From positions 3,775 through 42,420 of the IMG/VR virus record IMGVR_UViG_3300030101_002875: DNA of 38,646 nucleotides. One strand, written 5' to 3'. Made by a program: the position numbers and the translations under genes. Below, in pieces: positions 12,749 through 20,348 of this stretch. A model generated the notes under the pieces. The model searched no databases. It was given only the letters and a program-made list of their open reading frames with translations, and was not told the origin of the DNA. The DNA comes from a virus. The stretch's first letter is position 1; every line of letters starts with the position of its first letter.

Positions 12749-15136
12749 ATGAGTTATTCATCGTCTTCCTCTTCTTCTTCTTCTTCAAGTAGTAGCAGTA
12801 GTACTTCAGCTAGTAGGCCATCTTCCAAGTTGACAACACCTCTTACTGCGAAACTTACAAGACCACTGACAGGTGCAGAACTTGAGGAGTTATTCCTTGA
12901 GAAGTTTAAGTTTACTTTGGGAGAAGAGTTAATAACTAATGGAGACTTTAGTAATGGTATAACTGGTTGGGGAAATGCGACTGGTCATTTTAGGTATGAT
13001 AGTTCTTCAAAAAGAATTGAAAAATTTGGTGGAACAGGTGGTGAAAACTCAGCATTTACTCAAGTCATACCTATTGTCACTGGGCGTAAATACAGAGTTG
13101 AGTTTGACGTTACTCACACTAGTGGAAACACTCTTTCAAACGTCTTTATTAACACGGGTGCAGGTTTCATAACAATTGGCGCACAAATCGGAACAGGTCA
13201 TGTTTCTGCGGAATTTACAGCTTTAACGACTGGAAACATGGCATTCCAATTATTCGGCATAAGCGACTTTCGTGGATTCTGGGACAACATCTCAGTCAAA
13301 GAGGTAGCAATGTTGTCCCCTTCCGAATACATAAGCACCCCCGTGGTTTCCAACGATGGACTAACATTTACCGAAACAACACTTGATGACTTTGTTGGCG
13401 GTGAGAATTTGATCCGCAAATCTGAAGACTTTAGTTCTAATTGGATTAACAATAATTTAACCATTACAGCCGATACCTCTGTAACAGATCCCTTCGGAGG
13501 CACTGGTGCTTTCAAATGTGTCAAGACAGGCAACGGCTCGTTCCAAAGACTTTATGATGGTGCTAAATATTCTAGTGGAGCTAACCTTACAGGAGGAGCA
13601 GGAGACACTTATACCTTTTCAGTCTATGTAAAGCCGACAGGGACAACTGTAGGTTTAAGAATAACTGCTACTGGAACCTCTTCCGTCTTTCAAGACTTTA
13701 CAGTAACTCCTAATGTTTGGCAGAGGCTAAGTTTTAGCCACACAACCACTGGAGCTTATACAGGTCTTACAGCCTTCGTTTATCCATGTGGCACGGGGGC
13801 AGACAATGATTCTACAACGGGAGGTGACGCTCATATATTTGGCGCACAGCTAAACACCAACTCACTCAAGAAGTACCAAAAGACCACTGGCACAGCAAGA
13901 GACGGAAACGCAGGAATTGTCGTGCTATACAACCAGACAGGAGGGGAAGATGCTATTCAAGCTACTACTGCTAATCAGCCATTCTTATATAAAGCAGGGT
14001 TGCTTGTAAGGTCTGGAAGTAGTCCTGCTATTGAGTTCCTTCAAACTAATCCTAACTACAGTAACCTTGAAATATCTAGAGTAAATGTAGACAGACTAGA
14101 TGCTTGGTTTGTTGCGGATACTTCAAGCACTCAATACATCTATCCATCTGCCCACAATGATGGCAATAGACACGGTTGGATTGCCCAAGAGGGTAATCAC
14201 AATATACAAGCCCACCTAAATTATGGAGGAGAACCTGTAAGGCTATATGCTAACGGATCACTGGTTGGAGGCTACGATATAAAAAGACTCGACGTTTACG
14301 CAGGTCTTAACGGACGGAAGTTAGTTCACCATCAAGACGCAGACACATCATCTTGGGGGGCAGGTGGGCCAATAATTCAAGTTGGTTGGTATGGTAATGG
14401 ACCCGCTGTAAATTCTCACATACCTTGGGGATACGAAGGAAAGATGAGCGAGATTATCTTCTTTGACTCTAACCAGTCAGCCAATAGAGAAGCCATTGAA
14501 GCTGACATAGCAGATTTTCATAACATAAGACTAAGCTCTCCTGCTACATTCAATATTGCTGCTAACAATGATGATGGCCATTCTCTTAGCAGCTTCACAA
14601 CTGGTACAAGCGTGCAATTTAACGGCTCAATATTTAAAAACGAATCCACTATAAAAGCAGGTGCGGTATATCAAACAAACACTGGAGGAGGGCCACCTGC
14701 CCTAGAGTTTAATGTAGCCTACTTTAGATTTGCTAATGTAACTGTTGATCAAGGAGCAACAATTGTTTCAGCTAAACTAAAACCAATTAAAAAATCATTA
14801 TCAGGTTCAGCAAGTGAAGACTTTGAAATAGCTGCTGTAGATTCAGATAGTCCAAACGTACCTAGTAGTGGTGGTAGTTTGTCAACGAGAACAACAGCTA
14901 AAGTAACTTTACCAAAGGCAACTGTATCTGCTGTATCAAACGGAAATAGATTTGATACCCCAGATATTAAAACAGTAATTCAAGAGATTGTTAATCGCTC
15001 TGGTTGGTCATCAGGAAATGCTATAGTAATCGCAGTGTACACTCCAACAAATGTTCAGAACAGTAATGCAGTTCTTGCAACTTTTGGCTCTAAAGATGGA
15101 ACAGACGAATCAGCGCAATTAGAAATTACTGTATAA
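12749..15136 (+). CDS. large modular adhesin / tail-fibre-like protein
   Basis: 795 residues in several beta-rich modules. A poly-Ser linker (about 3-22) comes first. About 60-190 is a CBM4/9-like carbohydrate-binding module (NGDFSNGITGWGN ... FWDNISVKEV). About 215-380 is a second, related jelly-roll-like module (SVYVKPTGTTVGL). About 410-600 is a LamG/concanavalin-like module (LDAWFVADTSST ... GYEGKMSEIIFF). About 640-795 is DNRLRE-like (FRFANVTVDQGATIVSAKLK). These point to sugar binding at the host surface. The gene lies between replication genes and portal, not after the internal core genes as in T7. The T7-type N-terminal anchor is absent, so how it attaches to the virion is unknown. 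Confidence 0.8.
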   Translation: MSYSSSSSSSSSSSSSSSTSASRPSSKLTTPLTAKLTRPLTGAELEELFLEKFKFTLGEELITNGDFSNGITGWGNATGHFRYDSSSKRIEKFGGTGGENSAFTQVIPIVTGRKYRVEFDVTHTSGNTLSNVFINTGAGFITIGAQIGTGHVSAEFTALTTGNMAFQLFGISDFRGFWDNISVKEVAMLSPSEYISTPVVSNDGLTFTETTLDDFVGGENLIRKSEDFSSNWINNNLTITADTSVTDPFGGTGAFKCVKTGNGSFQRLYDGAKYSSGANLTGGAGDTYTFSVYVKPTGTTVGLRITATGTSSVFQDFTVTPNVWQRLSFSHTTTGAYTGLTAFVYPCGTGADNDSTTGGDAHIFGAQLNTNSLKKYQKTTGTARDGNAGIVVLYNQTGGEDAIQATTANQPFLYKAGLLVRSGSSPAIEFLQTNPNYSNLEISRVNVDRLDAWFVADTSSTQYIYPSAHNDGNRHGWIAQEGNHNIQAHLNYGGEPVRLYANGSLVGGYDIKRLDVYAGLNGRKLVHHQDADTSSWGAGGPIIQVGWYGNGPAVNSHIPWGYEGKMSEIIFFDSNQSANREAIEADIADFHNIRLSSPATFNIAANNDDGHSLSSFTTGTSVQFNGSIFKNESTIKAGAVYQTNTGGGPPALEFNVAYFRFANVTVDQGATIVSAKLKPIKKSLSGSASEDFEIAAVDSDSPNVPSSGGSLSTRTTAKVTLPKATVSAVSNGNRFDTPDIKTVIQEIVNRSGWSSGNAIVIAVYTPTNVQNSNAVLATFGSKDGTDESAQLEITV

Positions 15137-15155
15137 TAGAAAAATAATTATCATT

Positions 15156-15497
15156 ATGACCGATCCATTTTATTTAATTTACGATAACGAGGCTCAAGCA
15201 CTTCTTAGAAGCCAACAAGCAGGAGGCATGAGAGGACTTAGTTGGTCGCTCAATGGTACTGGAAGTAGGTACTGGTTTTCTGTTGTTGTTGAGAGCAAAG
15301 AAGAGAATCCTAGAGCAGCACTCGTATTACCAACAACAACGGAAACAGAAACAGATCCAGAAACATTTGAAGTAATCTCTTCAGAAGTTGTTGCGGTTGA
15401 TAAAGACATTCTCACAGATGAAGACGAGGTTGTAGAAACCCTTCCTAGTGACTGGGCATATCCTCCCGAACCCGAAGCCCTCGTTCAACCTGACTAA
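15156..15497 (+). CDS. hypothetical protein partner of the adhesin, 113 aa
   Basis: Contains a conserved-looking centre (SRYWFSVVVESKE, ALVLPTT) and an acidic Pro-rich end (DWAYPPEPEALVQPD). Small proteins like this are often found right after marine phage tail-fibre genes and may be chaperones or tip proteins; this is inference from position. Its last codons (CCC GAA CCC GAA, CCC TCG) already show the base habits of the following segment, so one seam in composition falls at its 3' end. Confidence 0.7.
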   Translation: MTDPFYLIYDNEAQALLRSQQAGGMRGLSWSLNGTGSRYWFSVVVESKEENPRAALVLPTTTETETDPETFEVISSEVVAVDKDILTDEDEVVETLPSDWAYPPEPEALVQPD

Positions 15498-15509
15498 AAA
15501 AATTTTTAT

Positions 15510-17069
15510 ATGAATTACTCAAAAGAAACAGCCGAGCAGCTTTATAGTAAGCTTGAAGGTAATAGACACAGCTATTTAGAACGAGGTAGACAAGCAGCGC
15601 GTTTAACACTTCCTTACATATTACCCGATGAAGGATTCGGGACAAGCTCTCGTCTCAATACACCATTTCAAAGTATAGGATCGAAAGGCACAAATAACCT
15701 AGCATCTAAATTATTACTCGCCCTTCTCCCACCGAACGCCCCCTTCTTCAGACTACAAGTAGATAAGAATAAACTACAGCAGGAGGGAGCCGAGGAAAAA
15801 GTTATCTCGGAAATTGACTCGGCTTTACAAAAGGTTGAGGACACAATAATGGATGAAATTGCTCGGGAGAGATACCGCATCGTTTTGCATGAGGCCCTTA
15901 AAAATCTCATCGTAACTGGCAATGCTCTTATCTTCACGGATGAAAAAATGGGTATGCGAGTGTTCCGTCTGGACCGCTTTGTTATCGAAAGAGACCCGAT
16001 GGGTAATGTTTTATACATAGCCACGAAAGAGACTCTTAGTTACTCGGCACTTGACGAGGAAATCAAGGAAGCTATCGGGACACCAAAAGATTTATCTAAA
16101 AGCACTGACATTGAAAACGTAAACCTATTTACTGCTATATGCCGACACGGGGATAAGTGGATGGTTAAACAAGATATCAACGGAACACTTTTACCAAAGA
16201 CAGGAGGCTTATTACCCCTCGATAAAAACCCGTACATACCACTTAGGTTTTCTCGGGTGGATGGGGAAAGTTATGGTAGATCATTCATCGAGGATATGCT
16301 CGGGGATCTACAATCACTCGAGTCACTTACTCAAGCAATCGTTGAGGGATCAGCAGCAGCAGCCAAGGTACTCTTCCTCGTTTCCCCGAATGGAACAACG
16401 AAGGCTAGGGATCTCAGCAAAAGCCCGAATGGTGCTATTGTCAGCGGTTCAGCTAATGATGTATCAACTTTACAGTTAAATAAATTTAATGACTTCCGAG
16501 TAGCAGCCGAGACAATCAACTCAATCAAGGACAGGCTCGGGCAAAGCTTTCTACTTACCAGTAATTCTATAAGAAGTGCTGAGAGGGTAACAGCCGAGGA
16601 AATACGAATGGTATCTCAGGAACTCGAAAGTTCACTCGGTGGTTTATACTCCTTACTTTCTAATGAACTACAGACACCTCTCGTAAAACGTATAATGGAT
16701 GTTATGCAAAAGACTAAGAAGATGCCGAAGCTCCCGAGTGATCTCGTGAAGCCCGTGGTAATCACTGGTCTTGAAGCTTTAGGAAGAGGTAATGATTTAC
16801 AGAAACTTGATGCCTTTCTCGCAGGAGCAGCGCAAGTGGTAGGTCCACAAGCTATTGGTACATTTGTGAACGTAGACGAATACTTTAAGAGACGAGCAAC
16901 TTCCCTCGGGATAAAAACAGCGGGTCTTATCAAAACACAAGAGGATATTTTACAAGAGCAACAACAAGCTCAGATGCAACAGATGGCAGAGAAGCTTGGG
17001 CCTTCCGCTATCAAGAGCGCTACCGATCAAGCAATGGCCTCGGAACAACCCGAAGAGCCTATTGAATAA
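15510..17069 (+). CDS. portal (head-tail connector) protein, T7 gp8-like
   Basis: 519 residues (T7 gp8: 536). It begins with the conserved helix LYSKLEGNRHSYLERGRQAA and the LTLPYILP-type segment; later DRFVIERDPMGN and the helical ESYGRSFIEDMLGDLQSLE typical of podovirus portals. Twelve copies form the ring through which DNA enters. The C-terminus is Gln/Glu-rich. It marks the start of the genome segment rich in CTCG/CCCGAG words. The ATG follows AAAAATTTTTAT and no Shine-Dalgarno. High confidence. Confidence 0.95.
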   Translation: MNYSKETAEQLYSKLEGNRHSYLERGRQAARLTLPYILPDEGFGTSSRLNTPFQSIGSKGTNNLASKLLLALLPPNAPFFRLQVDKNKLQQEGAEEKVISEIDSALQKVEDTIMDEIARERYRIVLHEALKNLIVTGNALIFTDEKMGMRVFRLDRFVIERDPMGNVLYIATKETLSYSALDEEIKEAIGTPKDLSKSTDIENVNLFTAICRHGDKWMVKQDINGTLLPKTGGLLPLDKNPYIPLRFSRVDGESYGRSFIEDMLGDLQSLESLTQAIVEGSAAAAKVLFLVSPNGTTKARDLSKSPNGAIVSGSANDVSTLQLNKFNDFRVAAETINSIKDRLGQSFLLTSNSIRSAERVTAEEIRMVSQELESSLGGLYSLLSNELQTPLVKRIMDVMQKTKKMPKLPSDLVKPVVITGLEALGRGNDLQKLDAFLAGAAQVVGPQAIGTFVNVDEYFKRRATSLGIKTAGLIKTQEDILQEQQQAQMQQMAEKLGPSAIKSATDQAMASEQPEEPIE

Positions 17070-17101
17070 CATAAAAAAAATACTGGAGGTAACAATAAAA
17101 T

Positions 17102-17920
17102 ATGCAACGTGTAGAAGTAAATGAGCCAACGGCTGATGAACTAGTAAACCCAACTCTCGAGGAAGAACTTGAAATGCAAGAGAAAGCTCGGGAAAATAAA
17201 AACACTACTGAAGAAGAGGAAACTCCCGAGGAAACTCCCGAGGAAACTCCCGAGGAAACTACTACTACAGAAGAAGAAGAAGAGGTTATCGAGGAAAGAC
17301 CTGAATGGTTGCCCGAGAAATTTAAATCACCCGAGGATCTTGCAAAGGCGTATAGCGAACTTGAGAAAACGCAAGGTAACAAAAACACCGAGCAACAAGA
17401 ACAACAAGAACAACCTCTTAGTAATGTGTCCGATGTTATACAAAACGCGAGTGACTCTTATTATGAAAACGGGGAGTTATCCCCAGATAACTACAAAGCA
17501 CTAGAAGAAAGTGGAATACCTCGCGAGTTTGTAGACGCTTATGTAAAAGGTCAAGAAGCAACTATGGAAGCCGAGGTATCTTCGATCACTAGCTCGGTAG
17601 GAGGTCAAGAAAATTACGATGATATGGTGCAGTGGGCGCAAGCTAATTTACCAGATTCAGAAATAGACAGCTATGACGAACTCGTATCAACAGGTACAAC
17701 AGAGGTAGCAAAGATGGCAGTTAAGGGCTTATACGCGCGATATATGAGCGAAGACGGGGGATCGTCCGTGAATATTGCAAAGGGAGCCACTTCAGGATCT
17801 AATATTCAGCCTTTTGGTTCGATGGCACAAGTCACTACAGCTATGAAAGACAAGAGGTATCAACAAGATCCCTCGTTTCGTAGAGAGGTAGAACAACGAA
17901 TTTCAATATCTAATTTATAA
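17102..17920 (+). CDS. scaffolding protein, T7 gp9-like
   Basis: 272 residues, strongly acidic in the first half, with a Glu/Thr/Pro repeat (TPEETPEETPEET), a PEWLPEKFKSPEDLAKAYSE segment that is typical of podovirus scaffolds, a helical middle and a basic C-terminus (DKRYQQDPSFRREVEQR) of the kind that contacts the capsid. It directs procapsid assembly and then leaves. It has one of the few strong ribosome-binding sites in the genome (GGAGGT at 17085-17090, 11 bases from ATG), which fits high expression. High confidence by position and composition. Confidence 0.92.
   Translation: MQRVEVNEPTADELVNPTLEEELEMQEKARENKNTTEEEETPEETPEETPEETTTTEEEEEVIEERPEWLPEKFKSPEDLAKAYSELEKTQGNKNTEQQEQQEQPLSNVSDVIQNASDSYYENGELSPDNYKALEESGIPREFVDAYVKGQEATMEAEVSSITSSVGGQENYDDMVQWAQANLPDSEIDSYDELVSTGTTEVAKMAVKGLYARYMSEDGGSSVNIAKGATSGSNIQPFGSMAQVTTAMKDKRYQQDPSFRREVEQRISISNL
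17219..17260 (+). repeat. 12-bp tandem repeat in scaffold gene
   Basis: Three and a half exact copies of GAAACTCCCGAG encode the repeated Glu-Thr-Pro-Glu stretch. The copies are identical at the DNA level, so the expansion is recent or maintained by slippage. Each unit holds a CCCGAG word. Confidence 0.9.
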
Positions 17921-17939
17921 CAACAACAAAAAGGAAAAC

Positions 17940-18122
17940 ATGATTAATTATATAATCGAAAATAAGGAACAGCTAATTACGATAGCAACCGCAACAGTTA
18001 CTTTAGCATCCCTCGTTAGCGCTTTAACACCTAACAAGACGGATAACAAGATAACAGGTATTCTATTAAAACTAATTAACTGGCTTGCTTTGAACATTGG
18101 CAAAGCTAAACCAAAAAGCTAA
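17940..18122 (+). CDS. small membrane protein, holin-like, 60 aa
   Basis: One hydrophobic segment (LITIATATVTLASLVSAL, about 12-29), then TPNKTDNKITGILLKLINWLALNIGK, an amphipathic, basic end. The SALTP-x-K-x-D-x-K-x-x-x-x-L pattern is frequent in short phage membrane proteins tentatively called holins. It has a good Shine-Dalgarno (AAGGA, 6 bases from ATG 17940). It sits with the spanin-like genes between scaffold and capsid, which suggests a small lysis cluster. Holin role is inferred. Confidence 0.6.
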   Translation: MINYIIENKEQLITIATATVTLASLVSALTPNKTDNKITGILLKLINWLALNIGKAKPKS

Positions 18123-18134
18123 CCACAAAACACA

Positions 18135-18383
18135 ATGATAAAACTACTTGTATCTTTTCTGATAAACTTCCCGAAAATTTGCGAGTATCTTTTTAAAGTT
18201 GTAGAAGCTTATGAAAGGGAAGCTCTTAATCGTAACCGTGAGCGCAACGTTGATCTTATCGATGAGTGGCTGCAAGACACGGACACCGAGCAAGATTCCC
18301 CATTTTATCTCGAAACTCAAAGCCCATTCGTTCACCGCTCCTCAAAAGGAGACCATAGCCGAGATACTAAGATACACGAATGA
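18135..18383 (+). CDS. possible inner-membrane spanin-like protein, 82 aa
   Basis: Starts with a short hydrophobic stretch (IKLLVSFLINF), then a charged helix (VEAYEREALNRNRERNVDLIDEWLQ). The rest overlaps the next gene in another frame and looks less constrained. A membrane-anchored helical protein with a lipoprotein gene embedded in the +1 frame is the arrangement of Rz/Rz1 spanins. However, 82 residues is short for an i-spanin and the hydrophobic span is only about 11 residues, so this is a tentative call. Confidence 0.45.
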   Translation: MIKLLVSFLINFPKICEYLFKVVEAYEREALNRNRERNVDLIDEWLQDTDTEQDSPFYLETQSPFVHRSSKGDHSRDTKIHE

Positions 18384-18399
18384 ACTCGAACATAAGTAA
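18211..18399 (+). CDS. small outer-membrane lipoprotein, o-spanin (Rz1)-like
   Basis: 62 residues starting inside the previous gene in another frame. It has a textbook lipoprotein signal: MKGK, a hydrophobic stretch LLIVTVSATLILSM, then S-G-C with Cys21 as the lipidation site. The mature part is about 42 residues (KIPHFISKLKAHSFTAP). A secreted lipoprotein encoded within another small membrane-protein gene is typical of Rz1. Outer-membrane location implies a Gram-negative host. The lipoprotein signal is clear; the spanin role is inferred from the overlap. Confidence 0.65.
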   Translation: MKGKLLIVTVSATLILSMSGCKTRTPSKIPHFISKLKAHSFTAPQKETIAEILRYTNELEHK

Positions 18400-18584
18400 T
18401 ATATAAAGATTTCAACACACAAAAAGAACACTAATTAACCGAAAGGTTGTTACGAGTGCGACCCCTTGCGAGGGACAATCAACAACAAGAACAAATCAAT
18501 AGGTCTTTTTAGTTTATTAGAGTGCGTTGTTTAGAAGAAATAAAACAACAAACACAAAATAAATAAAGAAAGGTAAATAATATT
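18400..18584 (+). other. structured noncoding region before the capsid gene
   Basis: No gene. It contains a hairpin AACC-GAAA-GGTT (18437-18448) with a GNRA tetraloop, a second CCCT-TGCG-AGGG (18463-18474), and an alternative outer pairing GTTGTT (18446-18451) with AACAAC (18481-18486). The rest is A-rich up to the capsid start, with a GAAAGG close to it. In T7 the main late promoter phi10 lies in this position, so a strong promoter and an mRNA-stabilising 5' structure are expected; I cannot identify the promoter itself. Confidence 0.45.
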
Positions 18585-19640
18585 ATGGCTGATATAGGCG
18601 CAAATATACCAAGAGCAGGTAGTATAGATAACGCTTCCGATAAGGATGCTTTGTTTCTCAAAGTATTCTCAGGAGAAGTTCTATCTGCATTCGAAGAAGC
18701 GAACGTTATGCGTGACCTTCACACAGTAAGAACAATAAGCGAGGGTAAGAGTGCATCTTTTCCAGTAACAGGAATTGCAAGCGCATCTTACTTGACAGCA
18801 GGTGAAGACATCCTAAACGGTGCGGATCACCTAAGTAAGATTAAGCACAGCGAGAGAGTCATCACAGTTGATGATCTTCTTGTTAGCTCAACCTTCATCG
18901 CTGACATTGATAGTTTGCGTAATCACTTCGATCTAAGAAGTATTTACTCAAAAGAACTCGGTAAGGCACTCGCTAAGAGATTTGACCTTGCGGTAATGAA
19001 GACATTAGTTGCGGGCGCAGGAGCTTCAGCAGCTACAGATCAACCTGCGGGTATTTCGATATCTTCGAATATTGCCGTCAGTAGTGGGCAATATACTAAT
19101 GCCACAGGTGCTAAAGTAGTTGACGCTATTATAGAAATGGCTCAGAAGTTAGATGAAAATGATATTCCTGATGATGGGGATCGTTTTGCTATTCTACCGC
19201 CAGAGCTTTACTACTTACTTATTAGTGATACTACAGGTAACATCGCTCTTAACAAAGACTTTGGTGGTGCAGGTTCTATCGCTGAAGGTAACGTACCGAT
19301 GGTTGCAGGGATCAAAATCTTCAAGTCAAACCACGTTAGAGATATCGCTGTAAATTCTACAACAGGTTCATACGCAGGTGTTGACGATGGTGACGATGCT
19401 GCTAAAAACAACCCGTTTGATGAAGCAGCAGGTTCAAGCGCAGGGAATGGTTACAACGCTGACCTTACTGGTCTTCGTTTTGTAGGTGGCCACAAACAGG
19501 CCGTTGGAACTGTGAAGTTATTGGATATCGCTACAGAGTCCGATTACAATATCCAAAGACAAGGTACTATCCTAGTCGCTAAGTATGCAATGGGTCACAA
19601 CTGGCTCAGACAAGGTGCATGCGTTAAGGTTGTTGCTTAA
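18585..19640 (+). CDS. major capsid protein, T7 gp10-like
   Basis: 351 residues (T7 gp10A: 345). Conserved features of the podovirus capsid are present: DKDALFLKVFSGEVLSAFEEAN near the start, SFPVTGIASASYLTAGEDI, an ERVITVDDLLVSSTFIAD segment, and the end NIQRQGTILVAKYAMGHNWLR. It has the HK97-type fold by family. Its base usage differs from nearby genes: I found no CYCGRG in it, and it prefers common codons, as expected of the most highly expressed gene. Followed by a strong terminator. High confidence. Confidence 0.97.
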   Translation: MADIGANIPRAGSIDNASDKDALFLKVFSGEVLSAFEEANVMRDLHTVRTISEGKSASFPVTGIASASYLTAGEDILNGADHLSKIKHSERVITVDDLLVSSTFIADIDSLRNHFDLRSIYSKELGKALAKRFDLAVMKTLVAGAGASAATDQPAGISISSNIAVSSGQYTNATGAKVVDAIIEMAQKLDENDIPDDGDRFAILPPELYYLLISDTTGNIALNKDFGGAGSIAEGNVPMVAGIKIFKSNHVRDIAVNSTTGSYAGVDDGDDAAKNNPFDEAAGSSAGNGYNADLTGLRFVGGHKQAVGTVKLLDIATESDYNIQRQGTILVAKYAMGHNWLRQGACVKVVA

Positions 19641-19679
19641 TTTAGAAAGTTAACAAACAACGAAACATCACGAGAGATT

Positions 19680-19723
19680 GGGTGGGGGAATCAATAAAGG
19701 TTCCCTCGCCCTTTTTCTTTTTT
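19680..19723 (+). terminator. intrinsic terminator after capsid gene (T-phi position)
   Basis: Bases 19680-19690 pair fully with 19701-19711 (11 bp, two G-T wobbles, GC-rich) around a 10-base loop, followed by an 11-of-12 T tract (19712-19723). It is in the same place as the T7 RNA polymerase terminator T-phi, which lowers transcription beyond the capsid gene. Confidence 0.92.
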
Positions 19724-19748
19724 CATTAAACATTTTTATAGAATTTTT

Positions 19749-20348
19749 ATGGCTACACTTACAACACAACTAGAAGCTTGTAATGTTATGCTAGGTTACA
19801 TCGGGGAAGCCCCTGTAAACAGCATTAGCAATACCTCGGAGCTTCCTGTCTCGGCAGCAAACGCAGTTACAATCCTCGAAGAAACATCAAGAGAAGTTCA
19901 AAGCGAGGGGTGGCACTTTAACACCGAAACAGAGATATCTTTGATAGGTAGTGCAGCCGATGGAAAAATATTATTAGACGAGGATGTCCTTCAAGTTGAC
20001 CATGATGGTACTGAAGATGTGGACCTCGTACAAAGAGGACGTTCCTTATTTGATAGAAAAAACAACACTTATGTATTTACCGATGCTATCGAGGTAACTG
20101 TGGTGAAATACCTCGTTTGGGATAATTTACCCGAGCAAGCACGGAGATACATAACTTTAAGGGCTGCCCGATCCCTTCAATCACGCCTTGTAGGTTCGAG
20201 GGAACTTGAAGCTCTTATCATACGCGATGAGTTTGCAGCAAAAGCAAACTTAGAGAACTCGGACAACAACAACTCCGATAGAACTATATTTGATAATTTC
20301 GATGTCGCTCGCAGGATAGGCATTAACAGAAACTATAATCCTTACTAA
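19749..20348 (+). CDS. tail tubular protein A, T7 gp11-like
   Basis: 199 residues, the usual size. It begins with the conserved helix QLEACNVMLGYIGEAPVNSI, then REVQSEGWHFNTE, and ends with the helical LPEQARRYITLRAARSLQSR. It forms the adaptor ring between portal and nozzle. The stop shares one base with the next start (TAATG). No Shine-Dalgarno; the leader is GAATTTTT. High confidence. Confidence 0.95.
   Translation: MATLTTQLEACNVMLGYIGEAPVNSISNTSELPVSAANAVTILEETSREVQSEGWHFNTETEISLIGSAADGKILLDEDVLQVDHDGTEDVDLVQRGRSLFDRKNNTYVFTDAIEVTVVKYLVWDNLPEQARRYITLRAARSLQSRLVGSRELEALIIRDEFAAKANLENSDNNNSDRTIFDNFDVARRIGINRNYNPY

Noticed and set aside
17169-17504. 111-aa Lys-rich frame inside the scaffold gene
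   Set aside because: It is an out-of-frame reading of the Glu/Thr/Pro-coding repeat; composition follows from the scaffold codons.
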